From assembly GCA_025175895.1 (NCBI GenBank), contig CM045996.1:109233179-109297178 (forward strand): a stretch of DNA of 64,000 bases. Reading direction: 5' to 3'. A program made the translations under genes and the position numbers. Source of the DNA: Wurfbainia villosa (Eukaryota; Streptophyta; Magnoliopsida; Zingiberales; Zingiberaceae). Shown piece after piece: positions 62,301 through 64,000 of this stretch (positions within the stretch are counted from its first letter, which is position 1; the number at the start of each line of letters is the position of its first letter). The notes under the pieces were generated by a model that had not been told where the DNA came from, did not search any database, and saw only the letters and a list, made by a program, of their open reading frames with translations.

Positions 62301-63911
62301 GGGAAAACTCCGAGAGACACGTTTAAGATGGTACAAACATATACTTTAACGACTAATAAATATTTCAATTAGGCGATGTGAAACTATGATAAATATGCAC
62401 ATCAAACAAGAAAGAGGAAGACAAAAAAAATACTTGGTTAGCAATAATAAAACAAGATAAAATTTATTTAAATATAGATAATGGTGTAGTAGGGGATAGA
62501 GTCCAATCAAATAAAAGGATCCATGTAATCGAGCCCACCTAGTCGAATAAGATTTGATTGTTATTGTTGTTATAGGCATTGTCCAATTCATCTATCTTCT
62601 TGAAATTGCACCAAATGATTTTTTCATTTCATATGTACCTGCTAGTCAAATATTTTAGAGAGATATAGCTTCTACCTTATACTACCTTATTATACATATT
62701 CAGATATATACCTGCTATCAGTTGCATGTAATTTAGTGGTAGAAATCCTTCTTTATCCACAATAGTCTGCTTTTCTTTTATTTTAAGGATTTTTTAATGT
62801 TTGTATTTTGTTCATGCTTTGAGATTGGGACATGACATACCTTAGCCATGGATTCATTTATTGAATCTTTCTTAAATTGAAAAATATATCAAAAATGACA
62901 TATTTAGCCAACTTTTACAGAGGAAAACAATCCACTAAAAAACAAATATATACCGGGTTAGAGCCTCAGAACTAAAAAGACACAAAAAATGCACACCACA
63001 AGGGTGTGTTTGGTTCAAGTTATAATGCATAACTTTGGTTATGTACTAGGTAATCACATTACCAAGGTTATGGGGAATGAAACATAACTTTTGTTTGGTT
63101 CAATCCAAAGTAATGCAATCAAAACTTGTTTATTTGGAGGTTTGTATCACCCAATTTAACATTTTACTATATTATCCATTAAATTATAAGATTCTGTTTA
63201 CTACGAAATATATTTGTTTATGATCGTGCCGATCGAGACGATCGCTTTGTCATCTAGTGAGATGGCAGCGAGTGACCACCGATAATTACGACAACTGCAT
63301 CGGCAATTGATGGCGATGGCCACGATCGACAACCAACGATGAGTTGGTCGGCTTGCAAACGACGCATAAACGATCGCCGATCGTCGGCTATCGTCGTCGT
63401 CGGTCGATTTATCGGCCGCTAGTCGCCGTGCCGATCGCTGTCGGATCACCGTTTTAGGATTTTAATTATATTATTAATTTATGTATAGTCGGATTGCTAT
63501 TTAATAAATTGATAAGGATATTTTTATCCCAAATGGTAAAAAACGAAGGATATTTTTAGAAAAAAAATCCATAACCCAGGAAATCAACAAAACCCAAGCT
63601 TCTCGGAGGTTTTCCGATTCCCCCATGCATAACCCTTTTGCTGACGTGGCATGACGTGTCAGACATCCATCATGACTTGGTAATCGCTCAAATCCTGAAC
63701 CAAACAAGATTTTTATTGATAACCTTGGATGAATAACCAAGGTTATCAATAATAACCCCGAACCAAACACACCCTAAAAGTGTGGAGTAATAAACATAGC
63801 CAAAGAAATAGGATTATTGCCTTTCTTGAGTGGCCTTTTTGATTGCTCAGGTGGTGTAGCAGCATCTGAATCTTTTGATGTAGAGGCATTCTCGACTTCT
63901 ACAGCAACTCT
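13695..63911 (-). CDS. AAA-type ATPase gene, last 20 exons (5' part off-window)
   Basis: Twenty exons on the minus strand join into 684 codons plus stop. In gene order they are 63911-63821, 47905-47854, 46159-46094, 44911-44775, 42353-42283, 42079-41885, 41745-41707, 31850-31743, 27446-27357, 27246-27171, 18421-18325, 18240-18171, 18043-17867, 17664-17542, 14932-14849, 14720-14536, 14448-14310, 14233-14174, 13977-13909 and 13820-13695. Lengths sum to 2055 nt and every junction I checked keeps the frame. Visible residues 432-439 are Walker A (GPPGTGKT), 487-492 Walker B (IIFIDE), and N538 with RRLPRR at 549-554 form the sensor/arginine-finger region. The protein resembles the plant group with Arabidopsis At1g02890 and At4g02480 (from memory), in the meiotic AAA clade, whose N-terminal FHA domain would lie off-window. 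Such proteins are ATP-driven remodelers; the substrate is unknown here. Introns reach 15.9 kb, and the first visible intron has a GC donor. Confidence 0.93.
14174..14932 (-). CDS. AAA gene: four exons with Walker B, sensor and lid
   Basis: Exons 14932-14849 (WFGDAEKLTKALFSFASRLA, then VIIFIDE), 14720-14536 (VDSLLGARGGAFEHEATRR, then ATNRPFDLDDAVIRRLP), 14448-14310 (RIYVGLPDADNRKKILKVLL, then ELANATDGYSGSDLK) and 14233-14174 (NLCIAAAYRPVEELLEAER). The Walker B glutamate, sensor Asn and paired arginines are present, so the ATPase should be active. Confidence 0.96.
14933..17541 (-). other. Intron of the AAA gene (2.6 kb)
   Basis: AT-rich intron. Apart from the SINE at 15877-16037 I recognise nothing in it. 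Confidence 0.7.
15877..16037 (-). mobile_element. Au-type SINE with 17-bp target duplication
   Basis: The minus strand has the tRNA-like head (GGGAGCCTTGGCACAACGGT, then GGTTCAAATCC as box B) and the body words GGTAAGGCTGCGTACAATAG and GGGAGCCTCGTGCACCGGG typical of the plant Au SINE family. It is flanked by a perfect 17-bp repeat TAGACAACAAATCATAT (15860-15876 and 16038-16054). SINEs are copied by LINE enzymes; RTE LINE fragments occur elsewhere in this window. Confidence 0.93.
17542..17664 (-). CDS. AAA gene exon: Walker A
   Basis: PCKGVLLFGPPGTGKTLLAK followed by ALATEAGANFINITSSSLTS. The P-loop lysine and threonine are intact. The donor is AAG then GTAATT, and the acceptor is TTTCAG. Confidence 0.96.
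17867..18421 (-). CDS. AAA gene: three exons leading into the AAA core
   Basis: Exons 18421-18325 (AEKVIGWAKSHYLSSSLLP), 18240-18171 (LDIAIARLKDEES) and 18043-17867 (EIGVKFDDVGALEDVKRTLN, then LVSLPMRRPELFSRGNLLR). The FDDVGALEDVK block is the conserved start of the AAA module in this clade. Confidence 0.94.
18422..19790. other. Intron sequence without recognised feature
   Basis: First part of the 8.7-kb intron between exons 27171 and 18421. No known gene or repeat recognised. Confidence 0.5.
19799..20558 (+). mobile_element. hAT-like non-autonomous TIR element with GC-rich core, copy 1
   Basis: The left end CTAAGGTTTAAAATTTCGAT and the right end ATTTCAAACCAT are inverted repeats. The left end is followed by GATCGGAACGATACAG- and TATCGTATCGAT-type words, then an AT-rich arm (19885-20100) and a GC-rich core (20105-20490). 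Once the LTR at 20565 is set aside, the flanks GGTTGTCC (19791-19798) and GGTTGTGC (20559-20564 plus 24199-24200) agree at 7 of 8 bases, which suggests an 8-bp target duplication and the hAT superfamily. There is no transposase; long open frames in the core reflect its GC content. Confidence 0.7.
20565..24193 (+). mobile_element. Putative solo LTR of a Ty3/gypsy element (3.6 kb)
   Basis: Starts TGTAAAATACC, ends CGGGGCGTGACA, and is flanked by a perfect 5-bp duplication GTTGT (20560-20564 and 24194-24198). There is no primer-binding site, polypurine tract, second LTR or pol domain. A single long LTR left by recombination is the simplest reading; long LTRs ending in GGGGCGTGACA are known from plant gypsy elements, but the lineage is inference. 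It contains a CpG-rich segment (20860-21420) and dinucleotide AT runs near 23270-23312. It inserted in the right end of the hAT-like element. Open frames inside (for example 20737-21114) do not look like genes. Confidence 0.68.
24199..25743. other. Intron sequence; short TTAATG repeat
   Basis: No gene recognised. A short tandem run of TTAATG lies at about 25122-25140. A C-rich segment at 25320-25700 has open frames on the plus strand but no recognised domain. Confidence 0.5.
25744..26582 (+). mobile_element. PIF/Harbinger-like TIR element with GC-rich core, copy 1
   Basis: The inverted ends GGGTGTGTTTGGTT and AACCAAACGCACCC are flanked by TAA on both sides (25741-25743 and 26583-26585), the 3-bp target typical of PIF/Harbinger. 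The arms repeat ACCTTGGTTATG-like words. The core (25925-26335) is very GC-rich, built of GGCGGCGA and CGATCG words, and gives spurious open frames in several directions. There is no transposase. It is related to 63002-63774. Confidence 0.8.
27171..27446 (-). CDS. AAA gene: two exons (helical linker)
   Basis: Exons 27446-27357 (LRIFNKQIEEDRRIIISRSN) and 27246-27171 (VLGEHELSCMDLLHVKTDGV, then LLTKQ). Donors are GTTGTA and GTAAGA, acceptors GCAG and CTATAG. The region is alpha-helical and conserved in the family. Confidence 0.92.
27553..27948 (+). mobile_element. Harbinger-like MITE (TTA target)
   Basis: The ends GGGGGGCGTTTGGTTTGG and ...CGAACCAAACGCTACG are inverted around GCGTTTGGTT, and TTA flanks both sides (27550-27552 and 27949-27951). 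The interior is TTTTC/GAAAA-rich with internal inverted repeats and further TTTGGT/ACCAAAC words. It is 396 bp and noncoding. Confidence 0.72.
28221..28640 (+). mobile_element. hAT-like TIR element, degraded copy without GC core
   Basis: The left end CAAGGTTTAAAATCTCGAG, followed by CCATCTCGAAGTTTTAGTC, matches the first 80 bp of the element at 19799 (same order of words). The right end GAGATTTCAAGCTATG is its inverted partner. There is no GC-rich core. The flanking 8-mers AGATTGGG and AGATAGAT agree only partly, so this is an old copy. Confidence 0.6.
28641..29384. other. AT-rich intron sequence
   Basis: Very AT-rich, TTAATTTAA-like tract with no gene or clear repeat. Confidence 0.5.
29385..29512 (-). 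repeat. Decayed Au-type SINE
   Basis: The words GTATGCAGCTTTACTTTGCA, TTGCAAGAGGTTAT and AAGGTCACACGACAATTTTA align, with many changes, to the SINE at 15877-16037 in the same (minus) orientation. No target duplication is visible. Confidence 0.65.
29935..30369 (+). pseudogene. RTE-type LINE reverse transcriptase fragment, part 1
   Basis: Shifted frames spell FVDLEKTYDKVPREI, then a region like the LINE motif before the catalytic Asp pair, and words shared with 59840-60300 (TTTAACAATATTAGA...). Many stops. Interrupted by the MITE at 30370 and continued at 31032. Confidence 0.8.
30370..31031 (+). mobile_element. Harbinger-like TIR element inside the LINE, GC-rich core
   Basis: The inverted ends GGTTACGTTTGGTGAAGGG and CCCCTTACCAAACATAGCC are flanked by TTA (30367-30369 and 31032-31034). 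The arms are AT-rich with repeated ATTACA words. The core (30595-30760) is GC-rich with CGATCGGCGAC-like words. Removing it with one TTA reconnects the LINE (compare GAGAGCTTTAAATATTT near 61122). 662 bp, no transposase. Confidence 0.85.
31032..31620 (+). pseudogene. RTE-type LINE fragment, part 2 (3' end)
   Basis: Continues the LINE: TACAAAACGACAGTTAAACC, ...TTAAGATGGTATGAATATG, AACGAGAAAGAGGAAAACTA, and the 3' end GTGGGATAAGACTTAATTG followed by a TTG/TTA-rich tail. It aligns to 60400-60846, 61190-61716 and 62050-62572. Stops throughout. Confidence 0.8.
31743..31850 (-). CDS. AAA gene exon: PLPLKRVAEGLGV
   Basis: A 108-nt exon encoding PLPLKRVAEGLGVSKS and KEIFKLFTNALYIHPPE. The acceptor is TTTGCAG and the donor is GAG then GTTTG. 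It is isolated by a 9.9-kb intron upstream (31851-41706) and a 4.3-kb intron downstream, both filled with transposons. Confidence 0.92.
31851..32943. other. Intron sequence; A-rich and AT runs at its end
   Basis: No gene recognised. An A-rich tract and a TATATA run lie at about 32900-32942, next to the TIR element that follows. Confidence 0.5.
33396..33567 (+). repeat. 5' LTR of the copia element
   Basis: 172 bp, TGTTAGAATATT...GAAATAACA, with TATAAATAGGGC as a likely TATA box (about 33515) and AATAAGGTA downstream. The primer-binding site follows at once. Confidence 0.92.
33568..33580 (+). promoter_or_regulatory. Primer-binding site of the copia element
   Basis: TGGTATCAGAGCT, complementary to the end of initiator tRNA-Met, directly after the LTR. 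Confidence 0.9.
34247..35530 (+). pseudogene. Copia gag and protease
   Basis: I place the start at the ATG at 34247 (MATSSTSKPDF), the usual start in this family; the frame is open upstream to 33926 by chance. Gag has the capsid-like block LLDGKNYSSSVSHIELWLVG, and a zinc-knuckle region reading YDHCHRPGHTIDKC in which the first cysteine of the usual CX2C pair is Tyr (TAT). Protease has WVLDSGATDHITGN with the catalytic Asp. The frame ends at 35528-35530, where family members continue into integrase, so there is a frameshift just before 35527. Confidence 0.92.
35527..36926 (+). pseudogene. Copia integrase, frameshifted, catalytic Glu changed
   Basis: Two frames cover the domain. 35527 to about 36000 has HAQLGHPGLDKL, the CESCQLSKH zinc part, HSDVWGPSRV (first catalytic Asp) and LQSDNA (second). 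From about 36015 another frame has SYPHTPQQNGVAKRKNRHLL and CVFLGYPRSQKEYKCYSP. In copia integrases the third catalytic residue is the Glu of NGVAERKN; here the codon is AAA (Lys). The frameshift lies at about 35985-36015. The protein would be inactive even if the frame were intact. Confidence 0.9.
36785..37690 (+). pseudogene. Copia reverse transcriptase
   Basis: VGCRWLYTVKVDPDERVDRL, LKARLVAKGYTQ and SSIRLFMSIAA, then a TAG at 37121-37123, then the same frame with LDIKNVFLHGDLLEEVYMEQ, YGLKQSPRAWF and YVDDIVITDSD (the catalytic YVDD). The stop sits where copia has a residue before PLYQLD. A second stop follows at 37685-37687. Confidence 0.92.
37795..38302 (+). pseudogene. Copia RNase H
   Basis: GYSDANWAGSPNDRRSTSG, SSAEAEYQAI and ELIWLKQLLQEL, then CDN followed by TAG at 38076-38078, then HIASNSIFHERIKHIEVDCH and LADIFTKSL. 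The stop replaces the Gln usual after CDN. The tail is followed by a weak polypurine tract CTTGAGGGTGAG before the LTR. Confidence 0.9.
38310..38476 (+). repeat. 3' LTR of the copia element, 3' end missing
   Basis: Starts TGTTAAAATATT and aligns to the 5' LTR, with a short insertion (CCTAGGATAAAGTTTGAATT region, about 38373-38400). It stops at AATAAGGTA and joins CCTTTGCCGTCCATC, which copies the left flank, so the LTR lacks the last ~21 bases and the CA end. Confidence 0.88.
38723..39295. other. Intron sequence without recognised feature
   Basis: No gene or known repeat recognised. Confidence 0.5.
39296..39946 (+). mobile_element. hAT-like TIR element with GC-rich core, copy with perfect 8-bp target
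   Basis: The ends CAAGGTTTAAAATCTC and GGAATTTAAAACCTTG are inverted, and a perfect 8-bp duplication TTTCATAC flanks them (39288-39295 and 39947-39954), which supports hAT. The left arm has CGGAACGATATGGTTTCGGT and TATCGTATCG words as at 19799, then an AT-rich arm with a long TA run (39576-39639), then a GC-rich core (39682-39860) of GCGATCGC-like words. 651 bp, no transposase. Confidence 0.88.
39576..39639. repeat. TA dinucleotide microsatellite
   Basis: About 64 bp of uninterrupted TA inside the AT-rich arm of the hAT-like element. Confidence 0.95.
39955..41706. other. Intron sequence; unassigned C-rich segment
   Basis: No gene recognised. A C-rich segment at 40926-41150 is open on both strands but shows no domain and no splice context for the AAA gene. 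Confidence 0.5.
41707..42353 (-). CDS. AAA gene: three exons of the N-terminal nucleotide-fold-like region
   Basis: Exons 42353-42283 (DTLAEDWYIAMEALFE), 42079-41885 (PIIVYFSDCSQWLSRAVPKS, then GPVVFICGQNIMESGSKEKE) and 41745-41707 (MLLPGLGRIAQL). They match the region before the AAA core in the At1g02890-type group. At 42349-42353 two acceptors lie 5 bp apart; only the upstream one (exon from 42353) keeps the frame. Introns are 203 and 139 bp. Confidence 0.92.
42773..43036 (-). mobile_element. tRNA-derived SINE with 12-bp target duplication
   Basis: The minus strand starts near GGGGCTACGGTGCAACGATA (box A-like), has GGTTCGAGCCC (box B), and ends in an A-rich tail. It is flanked by a 12-bp repeat CCCCTTCACCTC (42761-42772 and 43037-43048). 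About 264 bp. It is not the Au family. Many CpG/TpG sites in the body suggest moderate age. Confidence 0.85.
43049..44774. other. Intron sequence of the AAA gene
   Basis: No feature recognised except a short TA run at about 44341-44359. Confidence 0.5.
44775..44911 (-). CDS. AAA gene exon: SLSTGQRGEVFEINGDQVAVILDN
   Basis: A 137-nt exon encoding the conserved GQRGEV..NG..VAVILDN block and an acidic linker to SIYWID. The donor is GATA then GTAAGC. Phase requires the next exon to start at 42353 (TTCAGGAT...), which gives YWIDIQDLV. Confidence 0.9.
45432..45785 (-). mobile_element. hAT-like TIR element, inverted copy
   Basis: Read on the minus strand, the right end CATGGTTTAAAATTTCGAGT continues with words (TTGAAGTTTTGG, GATCGGAATAGTACGATTTC, GGTACCGTATCGTATC) in the order seen at the left end of 19799-20558. 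An AT-rich arm and then a GC-richer core (45450-45600, CACGAT/GATCC words) follow. The far end near TGACTTAAAATTTTATACC is degraded. Flanking 8-mers match only partly. Confidence 0.65.
46094..46159 (-). CDS. AAA gene exon: RIILGKIPTSDGSTNAFTFLSG
   Basis: A 66-nt exon with acceptor ATCACAG and donor GGCAG then GTGGG. The split Arg codon joins to SLSTGQRGEV of the next exon, as in homologues (LSSGQRGEVYEV). Confidence 0.85.
46160..47853. other. Intron sequence of the AAA gene
   Basis: 1.7 kb between two short exons; no repeat or gene recognised. Confidence 0.5.
47854..47905 (-). CDS. AAA gene exon: GDRVKYAGASVQIKVDH
   Basis: A 52-nt exon encoding the start of the small beta-rich region typical of this AAA group. 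The acceptor follows a T-run ending in CAG, and the donor is CAG then GTGTT. It joins in frame to 46159 to give HRIILGK. Confidence 0.88.
48119..48343 (+). pseudogene. Sirevirus-like copia element 3: RNase H tail
   Basis: 74 codons: DNISSINLTKNSI, TKHIEVKHHFIREHV, SKSKLADIFTKPLPEEEF and a final LEMCVVE stop. It closely resembles the tail of element 1 (133-414) but does not start with Met. Everything upstream of the CDN motif is missing, so the element is cut at about 48105-48119. Confidence 0.88.
48344..49080 (+). other. 3' spacer of element 3 with four polypurine motifs
   Basis: Noncoding spacer with AAGGGGGAG-type runs at 48811-48820, 48871-48880 and 48915-48924, and the final tract AAAAAGGGAGAGAT at 49067-49080 beside the LTR. 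A short repeat of CATGTTTACTA words lies at 48958-49010. Confidence 0.8.
50278..50287 (+). promoter_or_regulatory. Captured TATA box of the OPR fragment
   Basis: CTATAAATAG about 50 bp upstream of the ATG at 50335, at the spacing of a plant promoter with a short 5' UTR. It suggests the capture included the core promoter. Confidence 0.6.
50335..51185 (+). pseudogene. 12-oxophytodienoate reductase (OPR-like) exons 1-4, captured fragment
   Basis: Exon 1, 50335-50402 (MAAPNSVPLLTPYKMSKFDL, SHR). Exon 2, about 50571-50702 (IVL start; ASKGDLLIAKATGVSDTAQG) with an indel and stops. Exon 3, 50803-50933 (YKDIPGIWTKEQVEAWTPIV, then GGIFFCQIGHTGRVSNT). Exon 4, 51009-51185 (DFQPNGQAPISCTDKPLIPK, then EEIPLVVNDFRLAARNAIKA). 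Introns keep GT...AG ends. These are the first ~160 residues of the old-yellow-enzyme fold of plant OPRs, which reduce oxylipin enones with FMN and NADPH. The usual CQIWHVGR reads CQIGHTGR. The next exon (GFDGVEIHGAHGYL region with catalytic residues) is absent. Confidence 0.92.
52828..53394. other. Intron sequence with TA microsatellite
   Basis: No gene recognised. A TA run lies at about 53361-53386, just before the LINE fragment. Confidence 0.5.
53395..54685 (+). pseudogene. RTE-type LINE: endonuclease and start of reverse transcriptase
   Basis: Broken frames spell NLNGYV, THESYDFKTRN-like and LNFIIV-like words of the LINE endonuclease (GDLNGHVG and HGSYGFKTRN in relatives), then DYFHERFNESLGDQRN, EGYRNLNFY and IPMEVLKEV-like words of the RT thumb-side region. 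It parallels 55265-56215. Stops throughout. Confidence 0.72.
54686..54740 (-). repeat. RTE LINE 3' end, opposite orientation
   Basis: ACAACAATAACAACTATGTC followed by TTATCCCACTAAGTGGAG is the reverse complement of the LINE 3' end (CCTAGTGGGATAAGAC-like, then TTG repeats). It abuts the plus-strand fragment, so two LINE pieces lie tail to tail or the region was rearranged. Confidence 0.6.
55265..56215 (+). pseudogene. RTE-type LINE: endonuclease region, second copy
   Basis: Broken frames read GVGIIIDSSLKDEIVVVRNK, MNIINVYAPQKGLDEDTKS, NLNGHVGVKNKEYKRVHGSY and FKTRNEDKIILNFAIAYEL. These are the conserved endonuclease blocks of RTE LINEs (NVYAPQ, GDLNGHVG). A 60-codon frame at 55609-55791 is part of it. 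It ends near the start of RT. Confidence 0.8.
56216..56979. other. Intron sequence without recognised feature
   Basis: No gene or repeat recognised. Confidence 0.5.
56980..57205. repeat. Tandem repeat, about 76 bp x 3
   Basis: Three AT-rich units, each with TGAAAATT(C/T)GAAATAAATA and ATTAATG(A/G)AATTCTAAATAG, start about 75 and 77 bp apart (the TGAAAATT word at 56991, 57066 and 57143). Confidence 0.9.
57500..58450 (-). pseudogene. Ty3/gypsy gag remnant with acidic repeats
   Basis: The minus-strand frame 58401-57805 starts with KVKLVAMTLKGEAFAWWLLL and WEKMKKKMKDHFLPLSYTQS, the Retrotrans_gag (capsid) signature of gypsy elements. After LRQDTRTIKEQS the sequence changes to a PTRTRGRVLSKMGRRMEEHY piece that belongs to the end of pol in relatives, then an acidic tail with four (D/E)D.(I/V)YD-type motifs. 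To its left, RC words such as QGYTQESMIPCAKKGDN continue the remnant to about 57500. The middle of pol is missing, so it is a deletion derivative. Confidence 0.75.
58451..59717 (+). repeat. Likely LTR of a further retroelement (left boundary unknown)
   Basis: The right end is clear: a C-run (59611-59622), CTTCCGCTGTGCT and TTTCCCAACA at 59706-59715, as in the LTRs of elements 1-3, followed by a primer-binding site. CACGA/TCGTG-rich sequence at 58870-59030 resembles the palindrome-rich part of an LTR. I could not find the start. The internal part is lost; LINE sequence begins about 100 bp later. Confidence 0.5.
59238..59415. mobile_element. hAT-like MITE, 178 bp
   Basis: Flanked by a perfect 8-bp repeat TAGCACCA (59230-59237 and 59416-59423). 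The ends (C)AGTGGCGTACCTAAA and ...TAAGTCCGGCCTTG are imperfect inverted repeats with CA/TG termini overlapping the duplication. Noncoding. It sits inside the LTR-like region. Confidence 0.7.
59718..59730 (+). promoter_or_regulatory. Primer-binding site (tRNA-Met type, diverged)
   Basis: TGGTACCAGAGTG two bases after the LTR-like CCCAACA end; it differs from TGGTATCAGAGCC at two positions. Confidence 0.7.
59815..60846 (+). pseudogene. RTE-type LINE reverse transcriptase to 3' end
   Basis: Broken frames read FLDLEKTYDGSQEKLY, LHQGSTLSPYLFPLIMDEL, LFVDDIVLVDK (catalytic pair DD), RLRWYEHVLRQP and KRKRGRQKKIWLA, then the 3' end AATAAGACTTGATGATTG. The 80-codon frame at 60578-60820 is the C-terminal piece of it. 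Several stops. Confidence 0.88.
60847..62770 (+). repeat. Tandem duplication: LINE 3' part plus host segment, two further copies
   Basis: A host segment (TTCATCTATCTTCTTGAAA, TTATTATACATATTCAGA and AGTGGTAGAAATCC words) follows LINE 3' ends at about 60851, 61731 and 62576, spaced 880 and 845 bp. LINE 3' sequence fills 61060-61716 and 61925-62572. The LINE pieces end in TTG-rich tails. So an 850-880-bp unit was duplicated in tandem. All LINE pieces are broken. Confidence 0.88.
62771..63001. other. Intron sequence without recognised feature
   Basis: Short AT-rich stretch before the Harbinger-like element. Confidence 0.5.
63002..63774 (+). mobile_element. PIF/Harbinger-like TIR element with GC-rich core, copy 2
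   Basis: The ends GGGTGTGTTTGGTTCAAG and GAACCAAACACACCC are the same as at 25744-26582. The flanks are CAA (left) and TAA (right), a near match to a 3-bp target. The arms carry AACTTTGGTTATG and AACCAAGGTTATC. The core (63218-63466) is GC-rich with CGATCG words and ends GGATTTTAATTATATT, also found at 30766 in the element at 30370. No transposase. Confidence 0.8.
63821..63911 (-). CDS. AAA gene exon (first visible): linker ending RPLKKG
   Basis: This encodes an Ala/Ser/Glu-rich linker followed by SKRPLKK, just before the GDRVKY motif of the next exon. The acceptor is CTGCAG at 63912-63917. The donor side reads AAAG then GCAATA, so the intron begins with GC rather than GT; the split Gly codon joins exactly to GA GAT of the exon at 47905. 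Upstream exons are beyond the window. Confidence 0.8.
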
Positions 63912-64000
63912 CTGCAGTTAATAAAAAAACAAAGATGTAAACTCAAAAATTGGATGATATCACCTAAAACTATGAACTCCAATATCAATCAAGACGGATA

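Overview
This is a stretch of flowering-plant nuclear DNA. The evidence is a split gene with GT-AG introns, an inserted block of plastid DNA, and dense plant-type transposons (Sirevirus-like and other Ty1/copia elements, Ty3/gypsy, RTE LINEs, Au-type SINE, TRIM, hAT and PIF/Harbinger elements). The mix fits a monocot, but the sequence does not prove this. There is one apparently functional host gene. Most of the rest is mobile DNA, much of it nested.

1-12460: a plastid insertion (ycf2 - ycf15 - trnL-CAA - ndhB, in plastid order) broken by two Sirevirus-like LTR elements. The first (tail at 1-2663) ends exactly against ycf2 codons. The second (3544-9780) splits ycf2 and is flanked by a perfect 5-bp target duplication; its right LTR carries an antisense TRIM (7924-8553). 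The plastid genes are decayed by stops, frameshifts and small deletions.

12461-63911: the 3' flank and then the last 20 coding exons (13695-63911, minus strand) of an AAA-type ATPase gene. The exons join in one open frame of 684 codons plus stop, and the gene continues beyond the right edge. The protein has Walker A, Walker B, sensor and arginine-finger motifs. It matches the plant group of large AAA ATPases whose N-terminal half (off-window) usually carries an FHA domain. Its introns reach 15.9 kb because of insertions.

Intron contents, left to right: Au-type SINE (15877); hAT-like element (19799) broken by a 3.6-kb putative gypsy solo LTR (20565-24193); Harbinger-like elements (25744, 27553, 30370, the last inside an RTE LINE); a copia element (33396-38476) nested in a TIR element; hAT-like element (39296); tRNA-derived SINE (42773); hAT-like relic (45432); a third Sirevirus-like tail (48119-52827) whose LTR holds a 2.7-kb hAT-type element carrying the promoter and first four exons of a 12-oxophytodienoate reductase gene (Pack-hAT, 49891-52608); RTE, gypsy and LTR relics (53395-59730); a triplicated LINE/host unit (59815-62770); and a last Harbinger-like element (63002).

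The most notable signals are the Pack-hAT with captured oxidoreductase exons, LTRs built of hairpin arrays with an internal 'ghost' LTR start, TIR families with conserved ends and changing GC-rich cores, and a GC-AG intron in the host gene.
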